Shown piece after piece: positions 7,920 to 15,747 of a stretch of 57,746 nucleotides of DNA (its first letter is position 1; every line of letters begins with the position of its first letter). The translations under genes and the position numbers were made by a program. Origin of the DNA: DUNY01 sp964520055 (lineage in GTDB: Bacteria; Bacillota; Thermosediminibacteria; Thermosediminibacterales; Tepidanaerobacteraceae); the NCBI GenBank assembly GCA_964520055.1, contig CAZFME010000003.1, forward strand, positions 1 to 57,746, given 5' to 3'. The notes under the pieces were generated by a model that saw nothing but the letters and a program-made list of their open reading frames with translations, was not told where the DNA came from and did no database searches.

Positions 7920-8255
7920 ATGGATGGGGTTATAAAAGTAAAAGATGATATGTTAAAGGTTAATTTAAAAGGAGAATTAGATCATCACATGGCACTTGTT
8001 ATTAGAGATGAGATAGATCACTATATTGAAAAGTTCAGGATCAAGAGGGTATTATTTAATTTTAGAGATGTATCTTTTATGGACAGCTCCGGTATAGGTA
8101 TGATTATAGGACGTTACAAAAAACTTCAAAAAATAAGGGGGAAAATAGGTGTAGTTTACCTAACCCCCAAAATAAAAAGGATTTTTGAAATGTCAGGTCT
8201 TTTCAATATTATAAAAAATTTCAGTGATGAGAGAGAGGCTATAGATAAATTATGA
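7920..8255 (+). CDS. spoIIAA: SpoIIAA, anti-anti-sigma factor
   Basis: STAS-domain protein that, when dephosphorylated by SpoIIE, displaces sigma-F from SpoIIAB. The conserved phospho-acceptor motif FMDSSGIG is present, with Ser56 matching Bacillus Ser58, and MSGLFNII follows as in the family. 111 residues, one domain, cytoplasmic. SD-rich G stretch (GGGGGGGGTGGAG) just before ATG. First gene of the three-gene operon. Its stop region overlaps a possible upstream ATG for spoIIAB. Confidence 0.96.
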   Translation: MDGVIKVKDDMLKVNLKGELDHHMALVIRDEIDHYIEKFRIKRVLFNFRDVSFMDSSGIGMIIGRYKKLQKIRGKIGVVYLTPKIKRIFEMSGLFNIIKNFSDEREAIDKL

Positions 8256-8266
8256 GGGGTGATTTC

Positions 8267-8710
8267 GTGACATCTTTAAATGAAATGCAACTGGATTTTT
8301 TAAGCAAATCCCAAAATGAATCCTTTGCGCGGGTCGTTGTTGCTGCTTTTGCATCACAATTAGATCCGACATTGGATAAACTTGCTGATATAAAGACGGC
8401 GGTCTCCGAAGCCGTGACAAATTGTATCATTCATGGCTACGACGATACTATCGGCACTATTAGAATTAACTCAAAACTCTACAAAGATAAAATTGTTATA
8501 TCAATTCAAGACTGGGGAAAAGGTATCGAAGATATAGAAGAAGCGAGACAGCCGCTATGGACTTCCAAACCGGAATTGGAAAGATCCGGTATGGGATTTA
8601 CCATAATGGAAGATTTTATGGATGAGCTGAAAGTTGAGTCTACTCTGGGTGAAGGAACACTTGTCACAATGACAAAAAACATCAATAGCGGTGCGAGGCA
8701 GGCTACATGA
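8267..8710 (+). CDS. spoIIAB: SpoIIAB, anti-sigma-F factor and kinase
   Basis: Binds and inhibits sigma-F and phosphorylates SpoIIAA. GHKL ATPase fold: N box EAVTNCIIHGY, G1 DWGKGI, G2 ERSGMGFTIME. The open frame begins at ATG 8252 overlapping the spoIIAA stop, but SD GAGGGGTGA is better spaced for GTG at 8267. That gives 147 residues starting MTSLNEMQLDF, aligned with the Bacillus N terminus. The 3' end overlaps sigF by ATGA, as expected for tight stoichiometric coupling. Confidence 0.96.
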   Translation: MTSLNEMQLDFLSKSQNESFARVVVAAFASQLDPTLDKLADIKTAVSEAVTNCIIHGYDDTIGTIRINSKLYKDKIVISIQDWGKGIEDIEEARQPLWTSKPELERSGMGFTIMEDFMDELKVESTLGEGTLVTMTKNINSGARQAT

Positions 8711-9429
8711 ATTCTGAAATTATTTTGGAACTTTTAAAAAAGGCCAAAAGAGGTGACAGGCAATCCAAAGATGAACTTGTGTCCCTTAACCTGGGTTTGG
8801 TATGGAGTATAGTTAAGCGCTTCAGTAATAGGGGTTATGAATTGGAAGATTTATTTCAAATTGGTAGTATCGGTCTATTGAAAGCAATCGAAAAGTTTGA
8901 CTTTTCTTATGATGTGAAATTTTCCACTTATGCCGTTCCGATGATAATAGGTGAAATTCGAAGATACATACGGGATGATAGACCTATTAAGGTAGCCCGT
9001 TCTCTGAAAGAACTGGCTTTTAAAATCCAAAGAACACAGGAAGAACTTACAAATACCCTGGATAGAGAACCTACAGTCAATGAACTATCTGATGAAATGG
9101 GAGTTTCTGTAGAAGAATTGGTAATAGCAATGGAAGCTTCTCAATCTTTGGTTTCACTAAATAATGTAGCCTACCAAGACGATGGTTCTCCGATTTATTT
9201 GATTGATCAGATTAATGAGGATAAATATCGTCAAAACCTATTGTTTGACAGGATAGCCTTAAAGGAGGCACTTTCCAAACTTGATAAAGAAGAACGTCAA
9301 ATTATTATTCTCAGATATTTCAAAGACATGACTCAAGTGGATGTTGCAAAAGCATTAAACATGACCCAAGTGCAAGTATCACGACTGGAGAGAAAGGTAC
9401 TAGAAAAAGTAAAAGATCTATTGTCTTAA
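8707..9429 (+). CDS. sigF: Sigma-F, early forespore sigma factor
   Basis: RNA polymerase sigma factor of the SigF/SigG group. Region 2 has EDLFQIGSIGLLKAIEKFDF and KFSTYAVPMIIGEIRRY, typical of sporulation sigma factors. Region 3 is at about 115-170, and region 4 has the helix-turn-helix MTQVDVAKALNMTQVQVSRLERKVL. 240 residues. Start ATG overlaps the spoIIAB stop. A short hairpin with T run (9431-9450) ends the operon. Sigma-F versus sigma-G is decided by the spoIIA operon context. Confidence 0.97.
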   Translation: MNSEIILELLKKAKRGDRQSKDELVSLNLGLVWSIVKRFSNRGYELEDLFQIGSIGLLKAIEKFDFSYDVKFSTYAVPMIIGEIRRYIRDDRPIKVARSLKELAFKIQRTQEELTNTLDREPTVNELSDEMGVSVEELVIAMEASQSLVSLNNVAYQDDGSPIYLIDQINEDKYRQNLLFDRIALKEALSKLDKEERQIIILRYFKDMTQVDVAKALNMTQVQVSRLERKVLEKVKDLLS

Positions 9430-9451
9430 GCCTAAGGTAGGCTTTTTCTTT
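9430..9451 (+). terminator. Short intrinsic terminator after sigF
   Basis: AGCCTA-AGG-TAGGCT stem followed by TTTTTCTTTT. Confidence 0.7.
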
Positions 9452-9452
9452 T

Positions 9453-9481
9453 GCATAAAATATTGCCAAATATACATAATA
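9453..9481 (+). promoter_or_regulatory. Sigma-F/G-type promoter
   Basis: GCATA (9453-9457), 17 nt, CATAATA (9475-9481) resembles the forespore sigma-G consensus (GHATR-N18-CATnhTA) with a spacer one base short. It would drive the small membrane peptide and dodecin, and possibly part of spoVA expression. Confidence 0.45.
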
Positions 9482-9502
9482 AAGAGGAGGAGGCTCGTCC
9501 AG

Positions 9503-9640
9503 ATGGTTTATATAAATAAAAAACTGGTTGTAATATTAGTTCTATTACTTTTTTTAACAGCAGGACTTTTTGTATTTAAAAGTCTTTATAGTGATAGAAT
9601 ACCCAAAAGTGCCAAACTCGTATTTTTGCTAAAAGAATAA
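9503..9640 (+). CDS. Small single-pass membrane peptide (45 aa)
   Basis: Product begins MVYINKKLVVILVLLLFLTA: a short basic N terminus, one transmembrane helix (about 8-26) and a basic tail ending KLVFLLKE. A strong SD (AGGAGGAGG) lies about 11 nt upstream. Located between sigF and dodecin and behind a candidate forespore promoter, so a sporulation role is plausible. I do not recognise the family. Confidence 0.55.
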   Translation: MVYINKKLVVILVLLLFLTAGLFVFKSLYSDRIPKSAKLVFLLKE

Positions 9641-9691
9641 CTGTTCAGTTATAGGACAAAATATAAAAAATAACAAGCAGGGAGGACACAT

Positions 9692-9904
9692 ATGACAGTT
9701 AAAGTCTTGGAATTGGTAGGTGAATCTCAAAACAGCTGGCAGGAAGCAGTAGAAAATGCCGTCAAGGACGCTAATAAGACAATCCGAAATATCACAGGGG
9801 TAGAAGTTTTAAACAATACTGCCAATGTGCAGGAGGGAAAGATAGTAGAATATAAAGCAAATGTTCAGATAGCCTTTAAAGTAGATGGAACCACGGAAAG
9901 CTGA
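9692..9904 (+). CDS. Dodecin family protein
   Basis: Small (70 aa) beta-alpha-beta-beta protein. Dodecins assemble into hollow dodecamers that store flavin or bind CoA. The typical N terminus (TVKVLELVGESQNSWQEAVE) and the central stretch of alternating polar and hydrophobic residues fit the family. SD AGGGAGGAC. Lies between the sigF block and spoVA with its own terminator at 9906-9937. What it binds here cannot be told from sequence. Confidence 0.87.
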   Translation: MTVKVLELVGESQNSWQEAVENAVKDANKTIRNITGVEVLNNTANVQEGKIVEYKANVQIAFKVDGTTES

Positions 9905-9905
9905 G

Positions 9906-9937
9906 AAAAACGGGCACCGAGAGTGCTCGTTTTTAAG
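9906..9937 (+). terminator. Terminator after dodecin
   Basis: AAACGGGCAC-CGAGA-GTGCTCGTTTTT, one G-U pair, with a T run. Confidence 0.8.
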
Positions 9938-9968
9938 CGGATTAATTTTAAAAGAATAAGGTGATAGT

Positions 9969-10418
9969 ATGCCTATCCTTACGAAAGAGCAACAAGATTA
10001 TAAAAATTTTGTAAAACAAAAACGACCAAAACCACCCATCCTTAAAAATGTAATCATAGCTTTTTTCGTAGGAGGGATTATATGTGTTATCGGTCAGGTA
10101 ATCTTAAATTTTTTTATTTCGCAAGGGATGTCTCCTAATCAAGCCGGTGCGCCAACTTCTATCATTATGATTTTTTTAGGGGCTTTTTTGACAGGTATCG
10201 GAATATACGATAAAATTGGAAAATTTGCAGGAGCAGGTTCGGTAGTTCCAATAACCGGTTTTGCAAATTCCATTGTTTCCCCTGCTATGGAGTTCAAGAG
10301 AGAGGGTTATGTGTTTGGAGTAGCTGCCAAAATGTTTGTGGTAGCAGGACCGGTACTGGTATATGGCACAACTGCTGCAGTGATTATCGGTCTAATTTAT
10401 TACTTACTGAAACTTTAG
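9969..10418 (+). CDS. spoVAC: SpoVAC, dipicolinate channel protein
   Basis: Membrane protein of the SpoVA channel that moves Ca-dipicolinate into the forespore and releases it at germination; Bacillus SpoVAC is mechanosensitive. 149 residues with three to four hydrophobic segments and the paired motif PITGFANSIVSPAMEFKREG shared with SpoVAE. ATG with SD AAGGTGA. First gene of a spoVAC-AD-AE unit that lacks spoVAA, spoVAB and spoVAF, the short clostridial form. Confidence 0.95.
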   Translation: MPILTKEQQDYKNFVKQKRPKPPILKNVIIAFFVGGIICVIGQVILNFFISQGMSPNQAGAPTSIIMIFLGAFLTGIGIYDKIGKFAGAGSVVPITGFANSIVSPAMEFKREGYVFGVAAKMFVVAGPVLVYGTTAAVIIGLIYYLLKL

Positions 10419-10430
10419 GAGGAAGACTTT

Positions 10431-11441
10431 TTGTCTACGAAAAAACTCGGTAGCCAAACTATTAAATTTGAGAATCCCCCTTCTATAATAGGGACCGCGT
10501 CTATTGTGGGTCCAAAAGAAGGTCAGGGTCGGTTCAAAGATTATTACGATTTAATCTTAAAAGATAATATTTACAAAGAGGGCAGTTGGGAAAAAGCAGA
10601 AATAAAAATATTAAAAGAGGCTGTTGAGATGGCTATAAAAAATAGTAATATTCCTACGGGTGAGGTAGAGTATCTTATTGCCGGTGATCTATTGAATCAA
10701 ATTATCTCTGCAGGCTTTGCCGCACGTGAATTGGGAATGCCTTTTTTCGGAATATACGGTGCTTGTTCTACGATGACCGAAGGGGTTGCACTGGGTTCTG
10801 TTTTAATTGACGGAGGTTTTGCTGAAAACGTAGTAGCAGCGGCTTCAAGTCATTTCTGCACCGCTGAACGCCAATTTCGATTCCCTTTAGAATTGGGTAA
10901 TCAAAGATCGCCTACATCACAGTGGACAGTAACGGGAGCTGGAGCAATGGTATTATCTTCAAAACGGCAAAATCCCCGAGTAACTCTTGCTACAATAGGC
11001 AGAGTAATTGATATGGGTGAATCCGACTCTAACGACATGGGAACAGCTATGGCACCGGCTGCCGTAGATACCATTGTAAAACATTTTAAAGATGCGGGAA
11101 GAAACCCAGATGTTTATGATTTAATTATAACTGGTGATTTGGGAAGTATAGGAAAGGAAATCACAGAAGAACTATTAAAACAAAAAGGTTATGATGTATC
11201 AAATAAATTTACTGATTGCGGAGTTATGATATATTACCCAGAACAAGATGTTCATGCGGGAGGAAGTGGATGTGCATGTGCTACAGTTGTTACTTGTGGT
11301 TATATTTTCAAAGAAATGCTAAAAGGAAAATATAACAAGGTGTTGTTGGTAGCCACCGGAGCCTTATTGAGTACTATAAGCAGCCAGCAGGGTGAAACTA
11401 TACCTTGTATTGCACACGCAATATCTCTGGAAAATTTATAA
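10431..11441 (+). CDS. spoVAD: SpoVAD, dipicolinate-binding protein
   Basis: Cytosolic-facing, thiolase-fold subunit of the SpoVA channel that binds dipicolinic acid. 336 residues. Family landmarks: GACSTMTEG, NQRSPTSQWTVTGAGA, and the C-terminal GGSGCACATVV. TTG start at 10431 preceded by AGGAGGAAG. Only 12 nt after spoVAC, and spoVAE follows 18 nt downstream. Confidence 0.96.
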   Translation: MSTKKLGSQTIKFENPPSIIGTASIVGPKEGQGRFKDYYDLILKDNIYKEGSWEKAEIKILKEAVEMAIKNSNIPTGEVEYLIAGDLLNQIISAGFAARELGMPFFGIYGACSTMTEGVALGSVLIDGGFAENVVAAASSHFCTAERQFRFPLELGNQRSPTSQWTVTGAGAMVLSSKRQNPRVTLATIGRVIDMGESDSNDMGTAMAPAAVDTIVKHFKDAGRNPDVYDLIITGDLGSIGKEITEELLKQKGYDVSNKFTDCGVMIYYPEQDVHAGGSGCACATVVTCGYIFKEMLKGKYNKVLLVATGALLSTISSQQGETIPCIAHAISLENL

Positions 11442-11459
11442 AATCAGGGAGAGTAGTAA

Positions 11460-11813
11460 ATGGATTTCATAATGGCGTTTATTGTTGGAGGCTTTATATG
11501 TGCTATAGGTCAAATACTGATGGACGCTACAAAATTAACCCCAGCTCATGTTCTGGTTTTTTTCGTAACTTTGGGGGCAATTCTCAGCGGATTAGGTCTT
11601 TATCAGCCCTTCGTAGATATTGCAAAAGCCGGAGCTACCATACCACTTACAGGTTTTGGCCATAATTTGGTAACAGGAGTTATTCAAGATGTGAACGAGT
11701 ATGGACTGTTGGGAGTATTTACCGGAGGCTTGAGGGCTGGCGCAGGAGGTGTAACCGCTGCCATTGTCTTTGGATACCTGATGGCTGTATTTTTTAATCC
11801 GAAGTCCAAATAG
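11460..11813 (+). CDS. spoVAE: SpoVAE (SpoVAEb), dipicolinate channel protein
   Basis: 117-residue membrane protein with about three helices and the SpoVAC/E motif IPLTGFGHNLVTGVIQ. Together with SpoVAC it forms the membrane part of the channel. SD AGGGAGAG before ATG 11460. Ten bases separate it from the next membrane protein, so transcription probably continues downstream. Confidence 0.94.
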   Translation: MDFIMAFIVGGFICAIGQILMDATKLTPAHVLVFFVTLGAILSGLGLYQPFVDIAKAGATIPLTGFGHNLVTGVIQDVNEYGLLGVFTGGLRAGAGGVTAAIVFGYLMAVFFNPKSK

Positions 11814-11823
11814 GGAGAGAGTT

Positions 11824-12195
11824 ATGCTTATCGATGCTGTAGGAATTTTGCTTACTGTTTTAATTGTAAGCCCAAGATATTGCTTTATTGTTTTATTGCT
11901 GTGTTTTGCAGAATTGACTGTTACTGTTTTACTTTCGATGATTTTAGAGTTAAACGTAACAGAAGTAGTTGCTGGGGGTATTTTTACTACTATTGCGGGG
12001 TCTGGTAGCAATAATCTTTTTATGATACTAAGCCCCCTATTCTTTTTGTTATTTGGATTAGGGCTCTACGGAGGGAAGGTGCCGTGGCTTGATTTAATCA
12101 ATCCAATTGCGGCCTTTAAAAGGCCGCTGCCAGTCTTAATGATAAAAACGGCTTTATTTAGAATGATAATTGTTTTTTGCATGAGCAGCAAATAA
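11824..12195 (+). CDS. Membrane protein of unknown function behind spoVAE
   Basis: 123 residues with about four hydrophobic stretches (4-22, 23-42, 62-80, 105-118) and a loop KVPWLDLINPIAAFKRPLP. SD AGGGAGAG before ATG. I do not recognise a family, and no catalytic motif is visible. Position, spacing and the lack of a terminator suggest co-transcription with spoVA and with the three activase-type genes that follow, so it could take part in either function. Confidence 0.75.
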   Translation: MLIDAVGILLTVLIVSPRYCFIVLLLCFAELTVTVLLSMILELNVTEVVAGGIFTTIAGSGSNNLFMILSPLFFLLFGLGLYGGKVPWLDLINPIAAFKRPLPVLMIKTALFRMIIVFCMSSK

Positions 12196-12224
12196 AAATA
12201 TATCTTCGTTTGGGGTGCGGCGCA

Positions 12225-13223
12225 TTGTACATTGGAATACCAAGGGCGTTATTTTATCATCAATACTATATCTTTTGGAAAATTTTTTTTGAATCACTGG
12301 GACATGAAGTAGTTCTATCCTCACCTACAAATAAGGAAATATTAAAAAAAGGTATCGAGCTATGTGTTGATGATGCATGTTTACCTATCAAAATCTTTCA
12401 TGGCCATGTGGCCGACCTTATGGGTAAAGTCGACGTCATTTATGTACCAAGGATTATAAGCATAGAACCAAAAGAGTATATTTGCCCGAAATTCTTGGGC
12501 TTACCCGATATGATCAGAAACAGCATACCAAATTTACCTAATATCATTGATACGGGGTTGAATCTATATAAGGGCAAAATCAAAATTCTGAAACATGTTT
12601 TTCAACTGGGCAAAATTTTAAAAACAAATAAATACCGAACATTTACAGCTTATTATAAAGCAATGGAGACTCAAAAGCAATTTGAATACCAGTTAATAAA
12701 AAATTCAATGATTCCACAAGACCTTATGTGCAGTAATGAAATTTCGGGAAATCAAACACCGATAAAAACCCCGAGCTATTTAAAAGTCCTTTTATTGGGG
12801 CATAACTATAATATATACGATGATTTTATCAGCATGGGTCTTATTAGAAAACTGCGAAAACAGAACATTGATTTTATAACCAGCGAAATGGTGGCAGAAG
12901 AAGATATTCTTGAGGGTGCTAAAAAATTGTCAAAAGGGATGTTCTGGACTTTAGGTAAAAAGACCATTGGTACAGCTTATTATTTTTTAGATAGAAGGAA
13001 AGTAGACGGCATAATTCATGTAGCATCTTTTGGATGTGGTCCGGATTCATTAGTAGGGGAACTTATAGAAAAAAAGACCAAACGTGATTATAACACTCCC
13101 TTTTTATATATAAACTTAGATGAACATGCAGGAGAAACCGGTTTTAATACCAGACTTGAAGCTTTTTTAGATGTTTTAGAAGGAAGGAAGTATTTTGAAG
13201 ATAACTTTTCCACATATGGGTAA
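12225..13223 (+). CDS. CoA-dehydratase activase-related protein (DUF2229/HgdB-like), first copy
   Basis: Starts YIGIPRALFYHQYY, the usual N terminus of the DUF2229 family. Cysteines in CVDDACLP and EYICPKF, and a C-terminal half with FGCGPDSLVGEL then LDEHAGETGFNTRLEAF, resembling 2-hydroxyacyl-CoA dehydratase subunits and thus possible Fe-S ligands. The open frame reaches back to TTG 12177 inside the previous gene, but TTG 12225 has GGGGTG about 8 nt upstream and matches family starts (332 aa). Overlaps the next gene by 29 nt. The exact reaction of this family is unknown to me. Confidence 0.8.
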   Translation: MYIGIPRALFYHQYYIFWKIFFESLGHEVVLSSPTNKEILKKGIELCVDDACLPIKIFHGHVADLMGKVDVIYVPRIISIEPKEYICPKFLGLPDMIRNSIPNLPNIIDTGLNLYKGKIKILKHVFQLGKILKTNKYRTFTAYYKAMETQKQFEYQLIKNSMIPQDLMCSNEISGNQTPIKTPSYLKVLLLGHNYNIYDDFISMGLIRKLRKQNIDFITSEMVAEEDILEGAKKLSKGMFWTLGKKTIGTAYYFLDRRKVDGIIHVASFGCGPDSLVGELIEKKTKRDYNTPFLYINLDEHAGETGFNTRLEAFLDVLEGRKYFEDNFSTYG

Positions 13224-14310
13224 TATGTATATACCATTGAAAACTTTGTTTGAAAACTTGGGTTTAGAGGTGATAATACCACCTTTATGCACCAAAAGAA
13301 CCCTCGAGTTAGGAGTAGCTTACTCACCGGAATTTGCTTGCCTGCCTCTAAAAATAAATATAGGTAATTTTATTGAAGCATTAGAAAAGGGTGCTGACAC
13401 TATTATAATGGCCGGTGGGGTAGGACCATGCAGATTCGGATATTATGGAGAAGTGCAAAGAGAAATTTTAAAAGACTTGGGTTTTGATTTTGAGATGATT
13501 ATTTTGGAACCCCCGCAGGGTCACTTTTTTGAATTGCTTAATAAGATCAGATCGATCACCAATAAAAAAAATAATTCTCTTAAGGATATTGCAAGAGCAA
13601 CGCGCCTCGCATGGAAAAAAGCACTACTTTTAGACAAAGCAGATATGGAATCCTGCAAAACAAGGCCTATAGAAAGAACAAGGGGCCAAACCGATAAAAC
13701 ATATAATTGTATCTTGCAGCAAATAAATGATATCAGGAATGAAGATGAAATAAATGATTTTAAAGTTAAAATCCCGCAGGTTTTTTCCGATATACAAGTA
13801 AGCAGTGATAAATCTCCTATTAAAGTCGGTATAGTAGGAGAAATATATACCGTACTTGAGCCTTTTGTAAACCTAAATATTGAAAAACAGCTAGGTGAAC
13901 TTGGAGTTGAAGTATATAGGAATATTTATATCACTGATTGGGTCTGTGAAAACCTTTTACCTTCATGTCTTAAACCTAAAGATTATAAAAAGATGCTGAA
14001 ATTAGCTCAACCTTTTATAAACTGTTTTATAGGGGGCCATGGTCAAGAGTCGGTGGCACAAATTGTTAACTTTTCCAACATGGATTTTGATGGAGTTATC
14101 CATCTGCTTCCTTTTACATGTATGCCAGAAATAGTGGCAAAGAGTGCCATACCGAGAGTAAGCCAACAGCATTGTATTCCAGTAATGACAATCATATTGG
14201 ATGAGCACTCGGCAAAGATAGGTCTTAGAACCCGTCTGGAAGCTTTTGTAGATATGATATACCATAATAGGGAGGTTAAAGATTTTGCAAAAGTATGCCT
14301 TGGGAATTGA
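13195..14310 (+). CDS. CoA-dehydratase activase-related protein (DUF2229/HgdB-like), second copy
   Basis: 371 residues, a divergent paralogue of the preceding gene with the same plan: N-terminal KITFPHMGNMY, Cys in EFACLPLK and GGVGPCRFGYYGE, then a C-terminal half with LPFTCMPE and LDEHSAKIGLRTRLEAF. The conserved cysteines suggest an Fe-S cluster. In many Clostridia these parts and the ATPase are fused into one very long protein; here they are three separate overlapping genes. TTG start with SD AAGGAAGGAAG inside the previous gene. Confidence 0.8.
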   Translation: MKITFPHMGNMYIPLKTLFENLGLEVIIPPLCTKRTLELGVAYSPEFACLPLKINIGNFIEALEKGADTIIMAGGVGPCRFGYYGEVQREILKDLGFDFEMIILEPPQGHFFELLNKIRSITNKKNNSLKDIARATRLAWKKALLLDKADMESCKTRPIERTRGQTDKTYNCILQQINDIRNEDEINDFKVKIPQVFSDIQVSSDKSPIKVGIVGEIYTVLEPFVNLNIEKQLGELGVEVYRNIYITDWVCENLLPSCLKPKDYKKMLKLAQPFINCFIGGHGQESVAQIVNFSNMDFDGVIHLLPFTCMPEIVAKSAIPRVSQQHCIPVMTIILDEHSAKIGLRTRLEAFVDMIYHNREVKDFAKVCLGN

Positions 14311-15250
14311 TGTAGGGTCAGTAAGTACCAATCTGGTTTTGCTTGATGAAAAGTATCATCTTGTTAAAAAGCTTTATTTGAATACAGAAGGCAATCCCAT
14401 AGAAACTATTAAAAAAGGCCTTGCGATTTTGCAAGCGGAATTAAAAGGTGTAGATATCTATGCCGTCGGGACCACAGGCAGCGGAAGGCAATTAGCAGCT
14501 ATATTGGTCGGAGCCGATATTGTAAAAAATGAAATCACTGCTCATGCAGCTGCGGCTCTTAGTTATTATCCAGATACACAAACAGTTTTGGAAATAGGGG
14601 GTCAGGATTCTAAAATAATAGTTATTAGAAACAAAACCGTTGTAGATTTTGCAATGAATACGGTATGCGCCGCAGGTACCGGCTCTTTTTTGGATAGGCA
14701 GGCTCAGCGATTGGGGATTCCTATAAGTCAATTTGGAGAAATAGCCCTTAAATCACATAATCCAACCAGAATTGCCGGTCGCTGCGCTGTTTTTGCCGAA
14801 TCGGACATGATACATAAACAGCAAATGGGGCACACCATTGAGGATATATTAAAAGGACTATGCGAGGCCTTGGTCAGGAATTTTCTTTCAAATGTAGCAA
14901 AAGGGAAAGAAATAAGGCCCTTAGTGATATTTCAAGGCGGTGTAGCGGCCAATACAGGTATAAAAAGAGCTTTTGAAGAACAATTCGAATGCAGTATTAC
15001 AATACCTGAAAATTATGATGTAATGGGTGCAATAGGCGCGGCAATCCTAGCTGCAAACCATATTGCTTCACGGCAAGAAATAACTCGCTTTTTTGGAATG
15101 AGTATAGCTACTCAAAATTATAAAGTGAAAAGCTTAGAGTGTAAGGGATGCCCAAATAATTGTGAAATAATACAACTGTTTTGTGATAGAAAATTAATGG
15201 CAAGGTGGGGAGACAGATGTGGCAAATGGTCTTCAACCGTTGCCGTTTAA
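14285..15250 (+). CDS. BadF/HgdC-type ASKHA ATPase (acyl-CoA dehydratase activase)
   Basis: ATP-driven electron-injecting activator family. Phosphate-1 motif GIDVGSVSTNLVLL, adenosine region FQGGVAANTGIKRA, and the two [4Fe-4S]-bridging cysteines of HgdC homologues in NTVCAAGTGSF and IAGRCAVFAES. An extra Cys-rich tail (about 285-312) has a CxxCxxxC pattern and two later Cys, seen in the long activase proteins. TTG start, SD AGGGAGG. It should reduce the two partner proteins upstream. No classical HgdA/HgdB or acyl-CoA substrate gene is nearby. Confidence 0.9.
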   Translation: MQKYALGIDVGSVSTNLVLLDEKYHLVKKLYLNTEGNPIETIKKGLAILQAELKGVDIYAVGTTGSGRQLAAILVGADIVKNEITAHAAAALSYYPDTQTVLEIGGQDSKIIVIRNKTVVDFAMNTVCAAGTGSFLDRQAQRLGIPISQFGEIALKSHNPTRIAGRCAVFAESDMIHKQQMGHTIEDILKGLCEALVRNFLSNVAKGKEIRPLVIFQGGVAANTGIKRAFEEQFECSITIPENYDVMGAIGAAILAANHIASRQEITRFFGMSIATQNYKVKSLECKGCPNNCEIIQLFCDRKLMARWGDRCGKWSSTVAV

Positions 15251-15420
15251 TAGAAGAAACTGATTCCAAAGTAGAAACTATATTTTAATAAGTTTAATGG
15301 TCAACATGTCAATATATATGTCTGACTTGACTTTTATAGTATATTTAAGCCTTATATGGCTAAAATATCAACATAATTGCATGAATTTTGGGATATATTA
15401 ATGCAACTTAGAAAAATTAC

Positions 15421-15450
15421 TTGACAATATAAGATTGAGTATGATATAGT
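15421..15450 (+). promoter_or_regulatory. Sigma-A promoter of the lysA riboswitch RNA
   Basis: TTGACA (15421-15426), 18 nt, TATAGT (15445-15450). Upstream, 15251-15420 shows nothing else recognisable. Confidence 0.7.
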
Positions 15451-15469
15451 AACATAAATTAAATAACTT

Positions 15470-15690
15470 ACCTCATCTCGATAAGAGTTGAGGTAGAGGA
15501 GCGATAGATCAAGAGTAGATTTGTGGAGGCATGGGAGCCGATTAAGCAAATTAAAAGGGGTCATCGCCGAAGCATAGTTTCCCCCAAGAAGCTATGCTGG
15601 GCTTATATCAAATAGATATAAGACTGTCACCGTAAGTCATATTCGGTGAAGCGCTACTTCATAAGAGAGAGGTATTTGCCTCTGAATTAA
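15470..15690 (+). ncRNA. Lysine riboswitch (L box)
   Basis: Conserved L-box blocks occur in the right order: AGAGGAGCG, AGGGGTCATCGCCGAAGC, GCTATGCTGGGC, GACTGTCACCG, and GAAGCGCTACTTCATAAGAGAG. A terminator hairpin follows immediately, then lysA. High lysine should favour termination and so shut off diaminopimelate decarboxylase. Confidence 0.93.
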
Positions 15691-15722
15691 ACAACCGGCA
15701 AATATCCCCGGTTGTTTTTGCT
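15691..15722 (+). terminator. Regulated terminator of the lysine riboswitch
   Basis: ACAACCGG-CAAATATC-CCGGTTGT followed by TTTTTG. It is placed between the L-box aptamer and lysA, as expected for the expression platform. Confidence 0.85.
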
Positions 15723-15747
15723 TTACATAAATGAAAGGAGAAACGGT

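Noticed and set aside
11405..11665. 86-codon plus-strand frame across the spoVAD-spoVAE junction
   Set aside because: Different frame within two well-supported spoVA genes; composition is not protein-like.
11592..12011. 139-codon minus-strand frame opposite spoVAE
   Set aside because: Antisense shadow of two plus-strand genes, with no SD.
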